From: JAQBXX01 sp947085325
Lineage (GTDB): Bacteria > Pseudomonadota > Gammaproteobacteria > SURF-13
DNA length: 41,305 nucleotides
Direction of reading: 5' to 3'
Assembly: GCA_947085325.1 (NCBI GenBank)
Contig: CAMTVY010000021.1
Location: forward strand, 1-41,305
The notes below the pieces were generated by a model, which made no database searches, was not told the DNA's origin, and was given only the letters and a program-made list of their open reading frames with translations. Shown here piece by piece: positions 18,004-25,560 of this stretch. Both the position numbers and the translations under genes were made by a program. Each line of letters starts with the position of its first letter. Position 1 is the first letter of the stretch.

Positions 18004-18561
18004 ATGCCGAAAATTTCCGACATCGAACGAACACCCAATCCCAACGCAATGAAGTTCGTGTTGCGCGAGCCGCTCACGCAAGGCGTAGTGCGCTCGTATG
18101 AAAGCGCGCAGCAGGCCGCTGGTGATCCCCTGGCAACGGCCTTGTTCGCTATCCCGCACGTGACCAACGTGTTTTATGTCGATCGCTGGCTGACCGTGAC
18201 GCAGGACGGCATCGCCCACTGGGATGAACTGCTGAAGCAACTCGCCGCGCCCATCCGTGCGGCGGATATCGCCTCTACCCAGGCGCTGGGGCCGGGGATG
18301 GCAAGTGCCTCGCCATCGGGCCTGAGCGTGGAAGACGCGCTGCGTCTGGCGCAGATCAATCTGCTGCTGGATGAAAAGGTGCGCCCGGCACTGCTGGCCG
18401 ATGGCGGCGGTATCGAGGTGCTGGCGCTTGAGGGCAGTCGGCTGACAGTACGCTACCACGGCGCCTGCGGTACCTGCCCCAGCTCCACCATGGTGACGCT
18501 GAATGCCATCGAGAATGTGCTGCATACGGTGGAGCCCGAGCTGGAAGTCGTTGCGGCCTAG
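18004..18561 (+). CDS. Nfu-type Fe-S carrier (Nfu_N plus NifU C-terminal domain)
   Basis: 185 residues in two domains. The N-terminal Nfu_N domain (about 5-90) is recognised by RTPNPNAMKF. The C-terminal NifU-like domain (about 110-180) carries LLADGGGIEVLAL and the cluster-binding C155-x-x-C158 in GACGTCPSS. This layout resembles mitochondrial NFU1 rather than E. coli NfuA, whose N-terminus is A-type. It likely delivers [4Fe-4S] clusters to targets such as lipoyl synthase, by analogy. It lies 17 nt after sufU, is probably in the same transcript, and lacks a Shine-Dalgarno. Confidence 0.9.
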   Translation: MPKISDIERTPNPNAMKFVLREPLTQGVVRSYESAQQAAGDPLATALFAIPHVTNVFYVDRWLTVTQDGIAHWDELLKQLAAPIRAADIASTQALGPGMASASPSGLSVEDALRLAQINLLLDEKVRPALLADGGGIEVLALEGSRLTVRYHGACGTCPSSTMVTLNAIENVLHTVEPELEVVAA

Positions 18562-18581
18562 GGGGTTCAGTAGTTTTTCAC

Positions 18582-18616
18582 GCCGGTTTGTCCGGCTGCG
18601 TCATACAGGCTAAAAT
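18582..18616 (+). promoter_or_regulatory. ndk promoter with overlapping hairpin
   Basis: The -35 TTGTCC (18588-18593), a 17-bp spacer and the -10 TAAAAT (18611-18616) lie 34 nt before the ndk ATG. A GCCGG/CCGGC hairpin (18582-18586, 18592-18596) overlaps the -35 box. It has no T-run, so it may end the nfu transcript only weakly or not at all. Confidence 0.5.
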
Positions 18617-18650
18617 ATAAAGTTAACTGAATCCAACCAAGGAGCTTTAC

Positions 18651-19082
18651 ATGGCGGTAGAACGTACCTTTTCCATCATCAAGCCGGACGCAGTGGCCAA
18701 AAACCTGATTGGTGCCATTTATCAGCGCTTTGAGGATAACGGCTTGCGCGTCATCGCCGCCAGAATGCAGCAGTTGACGCGGGCGCAGGCCGAGGATTTT
18801 TACGCGGTGCACAAGCAGCGTCCCTTCTTCAACGACCTGGTGAGTTTCATGATTTCCGGGCCGGTAATGTTGCAGGCGCTGGAGGGTGAGAATGCCGTGC
18901 TCAAGCACCGCGAACTGATGGGTGCGACTGATCCGAAAAAGGCCGCGCCCGGCACCATCCGCGCCGACTTTGCCAGCACCGTGGATGAAAATGCGGTGCA
19001 TGGCTCCGACTCACTCGAAAACGCTGCCATCGAAATCGGGTTTTTCTTCAAGCCCGGTGAGATTTGCGCACGCACGCGGTAA
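18651..19082 (+). CDS. ndk: Nucleoside diphosphate kinase
   Basis: Equilibrates nucleoside di- and triphosphates by a phosphohistidine ping-pong mechanism. 143 residues, the standard length. It starts MAVERTFSIIKPDAVAKNLIG. The active-site His is H117 in NAVHGSDS, the E. coli number. AAGGAG (18639-18644) lies 6 nt before ATG. It has its own candidate promoter and precedes rlmN by 4 nt, the usual gammaproteobacterial arrangement. Confidence 0.98.
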   Translation: MAVERTFSIIKPDAVAKNLIGAIYQRFEDNGLRVIAARMQQLTRAQAEDFYAVHKQRPFFNDLVSFMISGPVMLQALEGENAVLKHRELMGATDPKKAAPGTIRADFASTVDENAVHGSDSLENAAIEIGFFFKPGEICARTR

Positions 19083-19086
19083 GACC

Positions 19087-20199
19087 TTGAGCAGCCCTGC
19101 CATCACCAACCTGCTGGATATGGATCGTGCGGCACTGCGCGAATACTTCACCGTGCTCGGCGAGAAACCTTTTCGCGCCGGGCAGGTGTTGCAGTGGATA
19201 CATCATTATGGTGTGGCGGACTTTGACGCCATGACCACCATCAGCAAGCTGCTGCGGGAGAAGCTGAAGACTATTGCCGAGATCCGCGCACCCGAGGTGG
19301 TGCTTGACCAGTGCGCGGCAGACGGTACCCGCAAGTGGTTGCTGCGGCTCGACTCCGGCAACAGCATCGAAACCGTGTTCATCCCTGAGGCAGGGCGCGG
19401 TACCTTGTGCATTTCCTCGCAGGCTGGCTGCGCGCTGGACTGTTCCTTTTGCTCCACCGCCCAGCAGGGCTTCAACCGTAACCTCACGGTGGCGGAGATC
19501 ATAGGCCAGGTCTGGGTGGCGAATCGCGCGTTAAAGCGTGACCCCAGGGGCGATCGTATCATTACCAATGTGGTATTGATGGGCATGGGCGAGCCGCTGC
19601 TGAATTTCGATAACGTCACGCGCGCCATCAATATCATGCTTGATGATGAGGGTTATGGCCTGTCGAAACGCCGCGTCACGTTGAGCACGGCCGGTGTCGT
19701 GCCTGCCATAGACCGGCTGCACGCGGTGAGCCCGGTCAGCCTCGCGGTTTCGCTGCATGCGCCGGACGATGCCTTGCGTAATACGCTGGTGCCGCTCAAC
19801 AAAAAGTACCCGATTGCCGAGTTGCTGGCGGCGTGCAGGCGCTACGTGGCCGATGAGCCGCGCCGCCGCATCACCTTTGAGTATGTTATGCTCGATGGCG
19901 TAAACGATAGCCCGGAGCAAGCCCATGCATTGGTGCGCCTGTTGCGAGAAGTGCCGAGCAAGGTGAATCTGATTCCCTTCAATCCGTTTCCCGACACCCG
20001 CTACAAACGCTCCAGTGCCCGGGCAATTGAGCGCTTCCGCACTATTCTGATGGAGGCCGACCTGGTAACCACTACACGCAAGACCCGTGGTGACGACATT
20101 GATGCCGCGTGCGGCCAGCTTGCGGGCAAGGTGGAGGACCGCAGCCGGCGCCAACTGCGACGTGCGGCTGCGGCAGCAGCAGATGCAGGGACGCAATGA
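19087..20199 (+). CDS. rlmN: Dual-specificity 23S rRNA/tRNA adenine-C2 methyltransferase RlmN
   Basis: A radical SAM enzyme that methylates A2503 of 23S rRNA and A37 of some tRNAs. 370 residues. The radical SAM cluster motif CALDCSFC has cysteines at 115, 119 and 122. The C-terminal catalytic Cys is in RGDDIDAACGQLAG. The start is placed at TTG 19087 because the family's NLLDMDRAALREYF motif begins only 8 residues later; the first ATG (19120) would cut it. Upstream codons belong to ndk. The stop overlaps the pilF ATG by ATGA. It needs a [4Fe-4S] cluster. Confidence 0.95.
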   Translation: MSSPAITNLLDMDRAALREYFTVLGEKPFRAGQVLQWIHHYGVADFDAMTTISKLLREKLKTIAEIRAPEVVLDQCAADGTRKWLLRLDSGNSIETVFIPEAGRGTLCISSQAGCALDCSFCSTAQQGFNRNLTVAEIIGQVWVANRALKRDPRGDRIITNVVLMGMGEPLLNFDNVTRAINIMLDDEGYGLSKRRVTLSTAGVVPAIDRLHAVSPVSLAVSLHAPDDALRNTLVPLNKKYPIAELLAACRRYVADEPRRRITFEYVMLDGVNDSPEQAHALVRLLREVPSKVNLIPFNPFPDTRYKRSSARAIERFRTILMEADLVTTTRKTRGDDIDAACGQLAGKVEDRSRRQLRRAAAAAADAGTQ

Positions 20200-21017
20200 T
20201 ACGCCACAATGCAGCTGTGATTATGGTAGTGCTGGCCATGGGCATGTTATCAAGTGCATGCAGCTCTACCGCCAGACAATCAGATGCGCTGAAGGCTACC
20301 GAGGATCGTCCCGACACCCTGGCCGAGACCCACGTAAAGCTGGGCATGGGCTATATGCAGCAAGGCAAGCCGGATATTGCGCTGGGCAAGCTGCAACGCG
20401 CCCTCGAACTCGACCCCAATCTCGCCAGCGGCCATAATGCCATTGCCATTCTGTACGAACAGCTGGGCCGACTGGATACTGCAGAGGAGCATTATGAGCG
20501 CGCGGTGGCGCTCGCACCGCAGGACTCCGCAGCACACAACAATTACGGTACCTTTCTCTGTGGCAGACGCAACCAGCTGGACAAGGCCGAACAGGAGTTT
20601 CTGAAAGCGCTGGAAAATCCGCTGTATGCCACGCCTGAACTGGCCTACGAAAATGCGGGCTTGTGCGCTCAGCGCAAACCTGATCTGGTGAAGGCGGAGC
20701 AGTATTTCCGCAAGGCGCTGGAGTTGCGTCAAACACTGCCAGTTTCTCTGTACCAGATGGCGCTCATCAGTTTTGAAGCCGGTCGACATCTGCCTGCACG
20801 CGCCTATCTGCAGCGTTATGCTGAAGTTGCGAGCCACACCCCCCAGAGTCTTTGGCTGGGCATCCGTATAGAGCGGGTGCTGGGTGATAAAGACGCGGTA
20901 GCGAGCTACTCGCTTTATCTCAAGGGCAACTTTCCGGATTCGGACGAGACGAAACTGTTGCAGGCATCGGAGCACAGTTCAGGCTTGCCCGCCCTTCACC
21001 ATGGCCGCACAGGATAG
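20196..21017 (+). CDS. pilF: Type IV pilus biogenesis TPR lipoprotein PilF/PilW
   Basis: A pilotin that helps the PilQ secretin reach the outer membrane. 273 residues. A lipoprotein signal peptide with lipobox LSSAC gives acylated C22. At least five TPR repeats follow (for example KPDIALGKLQRALELDPN and LDTAEEHYERAVALAPQ). ATG 20196 is chosen over upstream in-frame codons because it overlaps the rlmN stop (ATGA) and begins the signal peptide. It overlaps rodZ by 17 nt. Confidence 0.92.
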   Translation: MIRHNAAVIMVVLAMGMLSSACSSTARQSDALKATEDRPDTLAETHVKLGMGYMQQGKPDIALGKLQRALELDPNLASGHNAIAILYEQLGRLDTAEEHYERAVALAPQDSAAHNNYGTFLCGRRNQLDKAEQEFLKALENPLYATPELAYENAGLCAQRKPDLVKAEQYFRKALELRQTLPVSLYQMALISFEAGRHLPARAYLQRYAEVASHTPQSLWLGIRIERVLGDKDAVASYSLYLKGNFPDSDETKLLQASEHSSGLPALHHGRTG

Positions 21018-21885
21018 CGGCACGCACACAGAGCATGCTGCGGCCACAACCGGTCCGGGTGGGCGGTTGCGTGTCAGGCGTGAAAGCCTGGGCTGGTCGG
21101 TGGAGCAGGTGGCGAACAAGCTGCATCTGGATGCCCGCTACATACGGGCATTGGAGCAGGATCGACATACAGAGATCGCGGCCCCGGTGTTTGTGCGTGG
21201 CTACCTGCGCAGTTATGCCCTGTTGCTGCAACTCCCCGCAGATGCCATCGTTGAATGCTATACAGCGGCTGACGAAGACAGGCAGGCAGTGTTTGCCGGG
21301 CCGGCGCAGCTCAAACGGCTGGTAACTGCGTCCCCGGTCGCATCACGCTGGCTAATCGTGCTGGCCATTGCAGCCAGTGTTGTCGGTGTCATCGCCTACG
21401 TCTGGTATACCCTGCCCGCGTCCGTTGCAAGCCCGTCTGAACAGGTCGAGACCCAGCCGCCTGGCCCCCCTGTCAGTATCGCGCCCATGGAGGAGCCTGC
21501 CAGTGCACCAGAGCCAGACCCTGGTGCGGAGACCTTGTCTGATCCGGCGCTGGAGATAGGCGCAGCACTGCCCAAGAGTCAGCCGCTTGCCGCGCCTGAA
21601 GGGGCACAGCGACGACCTGCTACGGTTCCACGGGGCAAGGTGGTATTACGCTTCGCTGCCGGCAGCTGGGTGATGATCAGTGATGCGAGCGGCAAGTCAA
21701 TCATGTACGAGCTGGTGCCCGGCGGCAGTAGCCGGGTGCTGGAGGGTGCAAGGCCGCCGTTGCAGGTGGTGCTGGGCAATTCCCCTGCCGTGACGATCGA
21801 GTATAATGGGGCATTGTTTGATCAGTCGCGTTACAGCCATAACCGCGTTGCACGCTTTACGCTGGGCGGCGCGGATGCACCCTGA
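21001..21885 (+). CDS. rodZ: Cytoskeletal/cell-shape protein RodZ
   Basis: Links MreB filaments to the membrane and sets rod shape. 294 residues. A helix-turn-helix domain (about 18-90; GGRLRVRRESLGWSVEQVA) precedes one transmembrane helix (about 115-138). A Pro/Glu-rich periplasmic linker and a C-terminal DUF4115-like domain (about 210-285; GKVVLRFAAGSWVMISDASG) follow. This order is diagnostic. There is no Shine-Dalgarno; the gene probably relies on coupling to pilF, which it overlaps. Confidence 0.93.
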   Translation: MAAQDSGTHTEHAAATTGPGGRLRVRRESLGWSVEQVANKLHLDARYIRALEQDRHTEIAAPVFVRGYLRSYALLLQLPADAIVECYTAADEDRQAVFAGPAQLKRLVTASPVASRWLIVLAIAASVVGVIAYVWYTLPASVASPSEQVETQPPGPPVSIAPMEEPASAPEPDPGAETLSDPALEIGAALPKSQPLAAPEGAQRRPATVPRGKVVLRFAAGSWVMISDASGKSIMYELVPGGSSRVLEGARPPLQVVLGNSPAVTIEYNGALFDQSRYSHNRVARFTLGGADAP

Positions 21886-21914
21886 ATATCTGAATCACTA
21901 CTGACAGACACGCC

Positions 21915-23048
21915 ATGCAACATCAGATTATCCTGCCACGCCGCACGTCACGCCAGATTATGGTGGGAAAAGTTGCGGTCGGTGGTGACGCACCGGTGTC
22001 TGTGCAGAGCATGACCAACACCGACACCTGCGATGTCGCGGCCACAGTGGCGCAGATTCGCGCCCTGGAAAAGGTGGGTGCTGATATCGTGCGCGTGTCC
22101 ACGCCGACCCTGGAGGCCGCCGAGGCCTTTGGCCTGATCAAGCAACAGGTCACCGTGCCGCTGGTCGCCGATATCCACTTTGACTACAGGATCGCACTGC
22201 GGGTGGCGGAACTGGGTGCGGACTGCCTGCGCATCAACCCCGGCAACATCGGGCGGGAAGACCGCGTGCGTGCTGTGGTGGAATCGGCGCGTGATCACAA
22301 CATCCCGATCCGCATCGGCGTGAACGCGGGCTCGCTGGAGAAGGATCTGCAAAAAAAATACGGCAAGCCCACAGCGGAGGCGATGGTGGAGTCCGCGTTG
22401 CGCCATGTCGAAATTCTTGATCGCCTCAACTTCAAGGAATTCAAGGTCAGCATCAAGGCCTCCGAGGTATTCATGACCATCGCGGCCTACCGCCTGCTCG
22501 CCAAACAGATCGAGCAGCCGCTGCATCTCGGTGTGACCGAGGCCGGCGGCTTGCGTGCGGGTACCGTCAAATCCACCATCGCCATGGGCCTGTTGCTGAT
22601 GGAGGGCATCGGCGACACCATCCGCGTTTCGCTGGCCGCCGATCCGGTGGAGGAGATCAAGGTCGGTTTTGATATTCTGAAAAGTCTGCACATCCGCAAC
22701 AAGGGCATCAACCTCATTGCCTGTCCGTCGTGCTCGCGTCAGGAGTTCGATGTCATCAGCACGGTGAATGCGCTGGAGGCACGGCTCGAAGATATCCTCG
22801 AGCCGATGGATGTTGCGGTGATCGGCTGTGTGGTGAACGGGCCGGGCGAAGCGCGTGAGGCGGAGATCGGGCTCGCGGGCGGTGCGCCCAATCTGCTGTA
22901 TAGCGATGGCAAGCCGGATCACAAGGTGAGCAACGAGCAACTGGTGGATGAACTGGAAAAGGTCATTCGGGCCAAAATCAAATTACGGCAGGAATTGGGT
23001 CAGCATGAGTCTGCGCATCCTGTGATTCCTATTGCTAAAGCCAGGTAA
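21915..23048 (+). CDS. ispG: 4-hydroxy-3-methylbut-2-enyl diphosphate synthase
   Basis: The [4Fe-4S] enzyme of the penultimate step of the MEP isoprenoid pathway. 377 residues, the short bacterial form. The cluster ligands C270, C273 (ACPSCSRQEF), C305 (GCVVNGPGE) and E312 fall at the same numbers as in E. coli. The N-terminal TIM barrel has SVQSMTNTDTCD. It lies between rodZ and hisS as usual. The last two bases of its TAA begin the left arm of a heptamer inverted repeat that fills the gap to hisS. Confidence 0.98.
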   Translation: MQHQIILPRRTSRQIMVGKVAVGGDAPVSVQSMTNTDTCDVAATVAQIRALEKVGADIVRVSTPTLEAAEAFGLIKQQVTVPLVADIHFDYRIALRVAELGADCLRINPGNIGREDRVRAVVESARDHNIPIRIGVNAGSLEKDLQKKYGKPTAEAMVESALRHVEILDRLNFKEFKVSIKASEVFMTIAAYRLLAKQIEQPLHLGVTEAGGLRAGTVKSTIAMGLLLMEGIGDTIRVSLAADPVEEIKVGFDILKSLHIRNKGINLIACPSCSRQEFDVISTVNALEARLEDILEPMDVAVIGCVVNGPGEAREAEIGLAGGAPNLLYSDGKPDHKVSNEQLVDELEKVIRAKIKLRQELGQHESAHPVIPIAKAR

Positions 23049-23130
23049 AAGATACAAGGGGAAAGATGCAAGGGAAAAAAAGAGTGGTTCATCCCTTTCC
23101 CCCTGTACCTTTTCCCTTTACTCTGCCTTT
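23047..23130. repeat. Heptamer inverted-repeat spacer between ispG and hisS
   Basis: Left 7-mers from 23051: GATACAA, GGGGAAA, GATGCAA, GGGAAAA. Right 7-mers from 23096: TTTCCCC, CTGTACC, TTTTCCC, TTTACTC, TGCCTTT. Arms 23047-23065 and 23095-23113 pair at 17 of 19 positions around a 29-nt loop. The final TGCCTTT (23124-23130), identical to the one before guaA, is two bases from the hisS ATG. Confidence 0.88.
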
Positions 23131-23132
23131 AT

Positions 23133-24425
23133 ATGAAACCCATTCAAGCCATACGCGGCATGAACGATATCCTGCCGCAGCAGACGTCCTGCTGGGCGCA
23201 CATTGAGGAGCGCATCCGCGGCCTGCTGGCGGCTCATGGCTACAGCGAGATACGGTTGCCGCTGGTCGAAGCTACCGAACTGTTTACGCGCTCCATCGGC
23301 GAAGTCACCGACATCGTCGAAAAGGAGATGTACACCTTTGCCGACCGCAACGGTGATAGCCTGACGCTGCGCCCGGAAGGCACCGCCGGTTGCGTGCGCG
23401 CCGCCATCGAGCATGGACTGCTGTACAACCAGACGCAGCGCTTGTGGTATCAGGGCCCGATGTTCCGGCACGAGCGTCCGCAGAAAGGGCGCTACCGCCA
23501 GTTTCATCAGGTCGGTGTCGAGACCTACGGCTTTGCCGGACCGGACATTGATGCCGAGTTGATCTTGCTCAGCGCGCGGCTGTGGCGCAGCCTGGGGCTG
23601 GACGGTCTTGCCTTGCAGATTAATTCACTGGGCTCACACGCCTCGCGTGTTGCATACCGTGGCGAGCTGGTACGCTATTTCACCGGGCACAGTCATGCGC
23701 TGGATGAAGACAGCCAACGCCGGCTGCATACCAACCCGCTACGCATACTCGACAGCAAGAATCCGGCATTGCAGGTATTGATCGAAGCGGCCCCGCGGCT
23801 GGCAGACCATCTGGATGATGTGTCGCGCGCACATTTCTCCGGGCTCTGCGCCCTGCTCGATCGCGCGGGCCTGCGCTATGAAATCAACCCACGTCTGGTG
23901 CGCGGGCTGGACTACTATGATCACACCGTGTTTGAGTGGGTGACCGACCGTCTGGGTGCGCAAGGCACCGTGTGCGCGGGTGGCCGCTACGACACGCTGG
24001 TAGAGCAGATCGGCGGCAAGCCGCCCACGCCAGCCATCGGCTTCGCGCTCGGTATGGAGCGACTGGTCGCGCTGCTGGTGGAGACCGATGCCGTGCCTCC
24101 GCCGCACCCGCCGCATGCCTATCTGGTGATGGTGGGTGATGCGGCGCAAGCGCACGGCTGGGTGCTGGCGGAACAGCTGCGCGATGCGCTGCCCGCATTG
24201 CGCTTGATCGTGCATTGCGGTGGCGGCAGCTTCAAGAATCAATTAAAACGCGCCGACAAAAGCGGCGCACACCATGCATTGATACTGGGGGATGAAGAGG
24301 CCGCGCGGGGCGAGATCAGTATCAAGGATTTGCGCGCAATTTCAGGTGAGCAAATATGCATAGCACAATCGCATCTGGTTGATTTTTTATCCGGCAAGAC
24401 CTGCCGCGAATCTGAATCGCACTGA
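23133..24425 (+). CDS. hisS: Histidyl-tRNA synthetase
   Basis: Class II synthetase charging tRNA-His. 430 residues. It starts MKPIQAIRGMNDILPQ. Motif 2 is around QGPMFRHERPQKGRYRQFHQ, histidine-specific motifs are LVRGLDYYDHTVFEW, and motif 3 is FALGMERLV. A C-terminal anticodon-binding domain begins near residue 325. There is no Shine-Dalgarno: the leader is the pyrimidine arm of a heptamer repeat. In most gammaproteobacteria yfgM follows directly; here a 496-nt gap and the ccm operon intervene. Confidence 0.98.
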   Translation: MKPIQAIRGMNDILPQQTSCWAHIEERIRGLLAAHGYSEIRLPLVEATELFTRSIGEVTDIVEKEMYTFADRNGDSLTLRPEGTAGCVRAAIEHGLLYNQTQRLWYQGPMFRHERPQKGRYRQFHQVGVETYGFAGPDIDAELILLSARLWRSLGLDGLALQINSLGSHASRVAYRGELVRYFTGHSHALDEDSQRRLHTNPLRILDSKNPALQVLIEAAPRLADHLDDVSRAHFSGLCALLDRAGLRYEINPRLVRGLDYYDHTVFEWVTDRLGAQGTVCAGGRYDTLVEQIGGKPPTPAIGFALGMERLVALLVETDAVPPPHPPHAYLVMVGDAAQAHGWVLAEQLRDALPALRLIVHCGGGSFKNQLKRADKSGAHHALILGDEEAARGEISIKDLRAISGEQICIAQSHLVDFLSGKTCRESESH

Positions 24426-24765
24426 TCGGTAGGGTTTCAAGTGCAAGTTCATTCAAGGGCCGTTCTGGCGGGCGTGTTTCACCGCAGTGATACCCATGGC
24501 TTAGGTGCGGTGACGAAATGCTGCCAAGGCAGTGCGCTGGTGGTTGGGGCCGAATTAGTGGTGGGTGCTGCAACTGTAGGCTGTGGAGTGTGAGTGAAGG
24601 GCGGTGAGGGCGTCAGTCGTTGGACGTTAGTCGCTGATGCGTTTCCATGGTCGATGGGTCTCAAACCCGAAAAATCCTTTTCTGATGATGGCAAAAACCT
24701 GATGTTGGATATCCTAGAACCCCTTGGAATCTTGGGAAATAGTACTGAAAAAGCACTGTTTTTAT

Positions 24766-24795
24766 GTGACAATAGTAGGTTATTCTTCGTATTAA
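24766..24795 (+). promoter_or_regulatory. Candidate ccm operon promoter
   Basis: The -35 GTGACA (24766-24771), an 18-bp spacer and the -10 TATTAA (24790-24795). The predicted start near 24802 gives a leader of about 120 nt before ccmA. The -10 lies inside the first copy of the tandem CGTATTAAG repeat. Confidence 0.4.
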
Positions 24796-24806
24796 GACGT
24801 ATTAAG
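24788..24806 (+). repeat. Tandem CGTATTAAG repeat (10-bp period) at the ccm promoter
   Basis: CGTATTAAG occurs at 24788-24796 and 24798-24806, exact copies separated by one base. A 10-bp period puts both copies on the same DNA face, as expected for paired half-sites of a regulator. It overlaps the candidate -10 and start region. Confidence 0.6.
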
Positions 24807-24823
24807 GCAGGATGACCAGCATG

Positions 24824-24920
24824 CCCATGCAGATGGGTTCCGAAGCCATAGACGCAAACCGGTCTGGCGCAACTGTAAGACGCCGCAATAGCCAGATCTA
24901 CCACCCGTGGCAGGCGCCAC
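24824..24920 (+). promoter_or_regulatory. Structured ccmA leader with ribosome site in a hairpin loop
   Basis: Three hairpins are visible in the RNA: CCCAT/ATGGG with loop GCAG (24824-24837); an 8-bp stem GGTCTGGC/GCCAGATC with one G-U (24861-24868, 24891-24898); and GTGGC/GCCAC with loop AGGC (24907-24920) one base before the ccmA ATG. The only Shine-Dalgarno-like bases (AGG) are in that last loop. It does not match a riboswitch class I can name with confidence. Confidence 0.4.
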
Positions 24921-24921
24921 C

Positions 24922-25560
24922 ATGAGTGAATGTGCCGCGCTGTCACCAAGCCTGGAGGCAGCCAATCTCGAGTGCGAACGGGGCGAGCGGGTGTTGTTCA
25001 GCGGGCTTTCATTTACGCTGCCGCCCGGGAACCTAATGTTGATCGAGGGGCCTAACGGAAGTGGTAAAACCAGTCTGTTGCGGATTTTGTGCGGACTGGC
25101 GCGGCCCACTCACGGCGAGGTACGCTGGTGCGGGTCGGAGATCGGCAGGGCGCACGAGCAGTTCCGGTCGGAGCTGATCTATTTGGGCCATAATCCGGGT
25201 GTAAAAAGCGACCTCACGCCGTATGAGAATTTGGGCGTCACGCGTGACCTGACCTGCAGTCGCAAGGATATTACGCTGGACGAGGCGCTGGAGCAGGTCG
25301 GGCTGGCCGGGTTTGAGGATGTGCCGGCGCGCACCCTGTCAGCGGGCCAGCGGCGACGTGTGGCGCTCGCACGCCTGCTGGTGGCAGATGCGAGCCTGTG
25401 GGTGCTGGATGAACCGTTTACCGCGCTCGACACCCGTGGCGTCATGCTGGTGGAGCGGATGTTGTCCCGGCACCTGGAGCGAGGGGGCTTGGCAGTGGTG
25501 AGTACACATCATCCGGTGACGGTGGCCGAGGTGAACATCGTCCGTCTGGAGTTGAGTTAA
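24922..25560 (+). CDS. ccmA: Heme exporter ATPase CcmA
   Basis: ABC ATPase of the CcmABCD complex, which releases holo-CcmE from CcmC using ATP. 212 residues. Walker A is GPNGSGKTS, the signature LSAGQRRRVALARLL and Walker B WVLDEPFTALD. ATG 24922 is chosen over an in-frame GTG at 24907, which lies inside a leader hairpin. Its TAA overlaps the ccmB ATG by one base. It is the first gene of a complete ccmABCDEFGHI operon (System I cytochrome c maturation). Confidence 0.96.
   Translation: MSECAALSPSLEAANLECERGERVLFSGLSFTLPPGNLMLIEGPNGSGKTSLLRILCGLARPTHGEVRWCGSEIGRAHEQFRSELIYLGHNPGVKSDLTPYENLGVTRDLTCSRKDITLDEALEQVGLAGFEDVPARTLSAGQRRRVALARLLVADASLWVLDEPFTALDTRGVMLVERMLSRHLERGGLAVVSTHHPVTVAEVNIVRLELS

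Larger units (their letters stand above)
24426..24921 (+). other. Long non-coding interval between hisS and ccmA
   Basis: 496 nt with lower GC than its neighbours and no convincing gene. A plus frame (24594-24815, 73 codons, GTG start) and a minus frame (24479-24949) are open but have no recognised domain. The 3' part holds a candidate promoter (24766-24795), a tandem 9-bp repeat (24788-24806) and a leader with three potential hairpins: 24824-24837, 24861-24898 and 24907-24920. It is probably the regulatory front end of the ccm operon and also marks the left boundary of the block separating hisS from yfgM. Confidence 0.6.

Noticed and set aside
18582..18596. Intrinsic terminator of the suf operon
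   Set aside because: The GCCGG/CCGGC stem is only 5 bp and has no following T-run; it overlaps the ndk -35 box.
24851..24921. c-di-GMP-I (GEMM) riboswitch before ccmA
   Set aside because: GACGCAAACC followed by a stem recalls part of the GEMM core, but the P1 pairing, the second GCAAA-type element and the 3' closing sequence are missing.
24479..24949. 156-codon minus-strand frame covering the hisS-ccmA gap
   Set aside because: No domain or ribosome site, overlaps the start of ccmA and the predicted ccm leader; most likely spurious.
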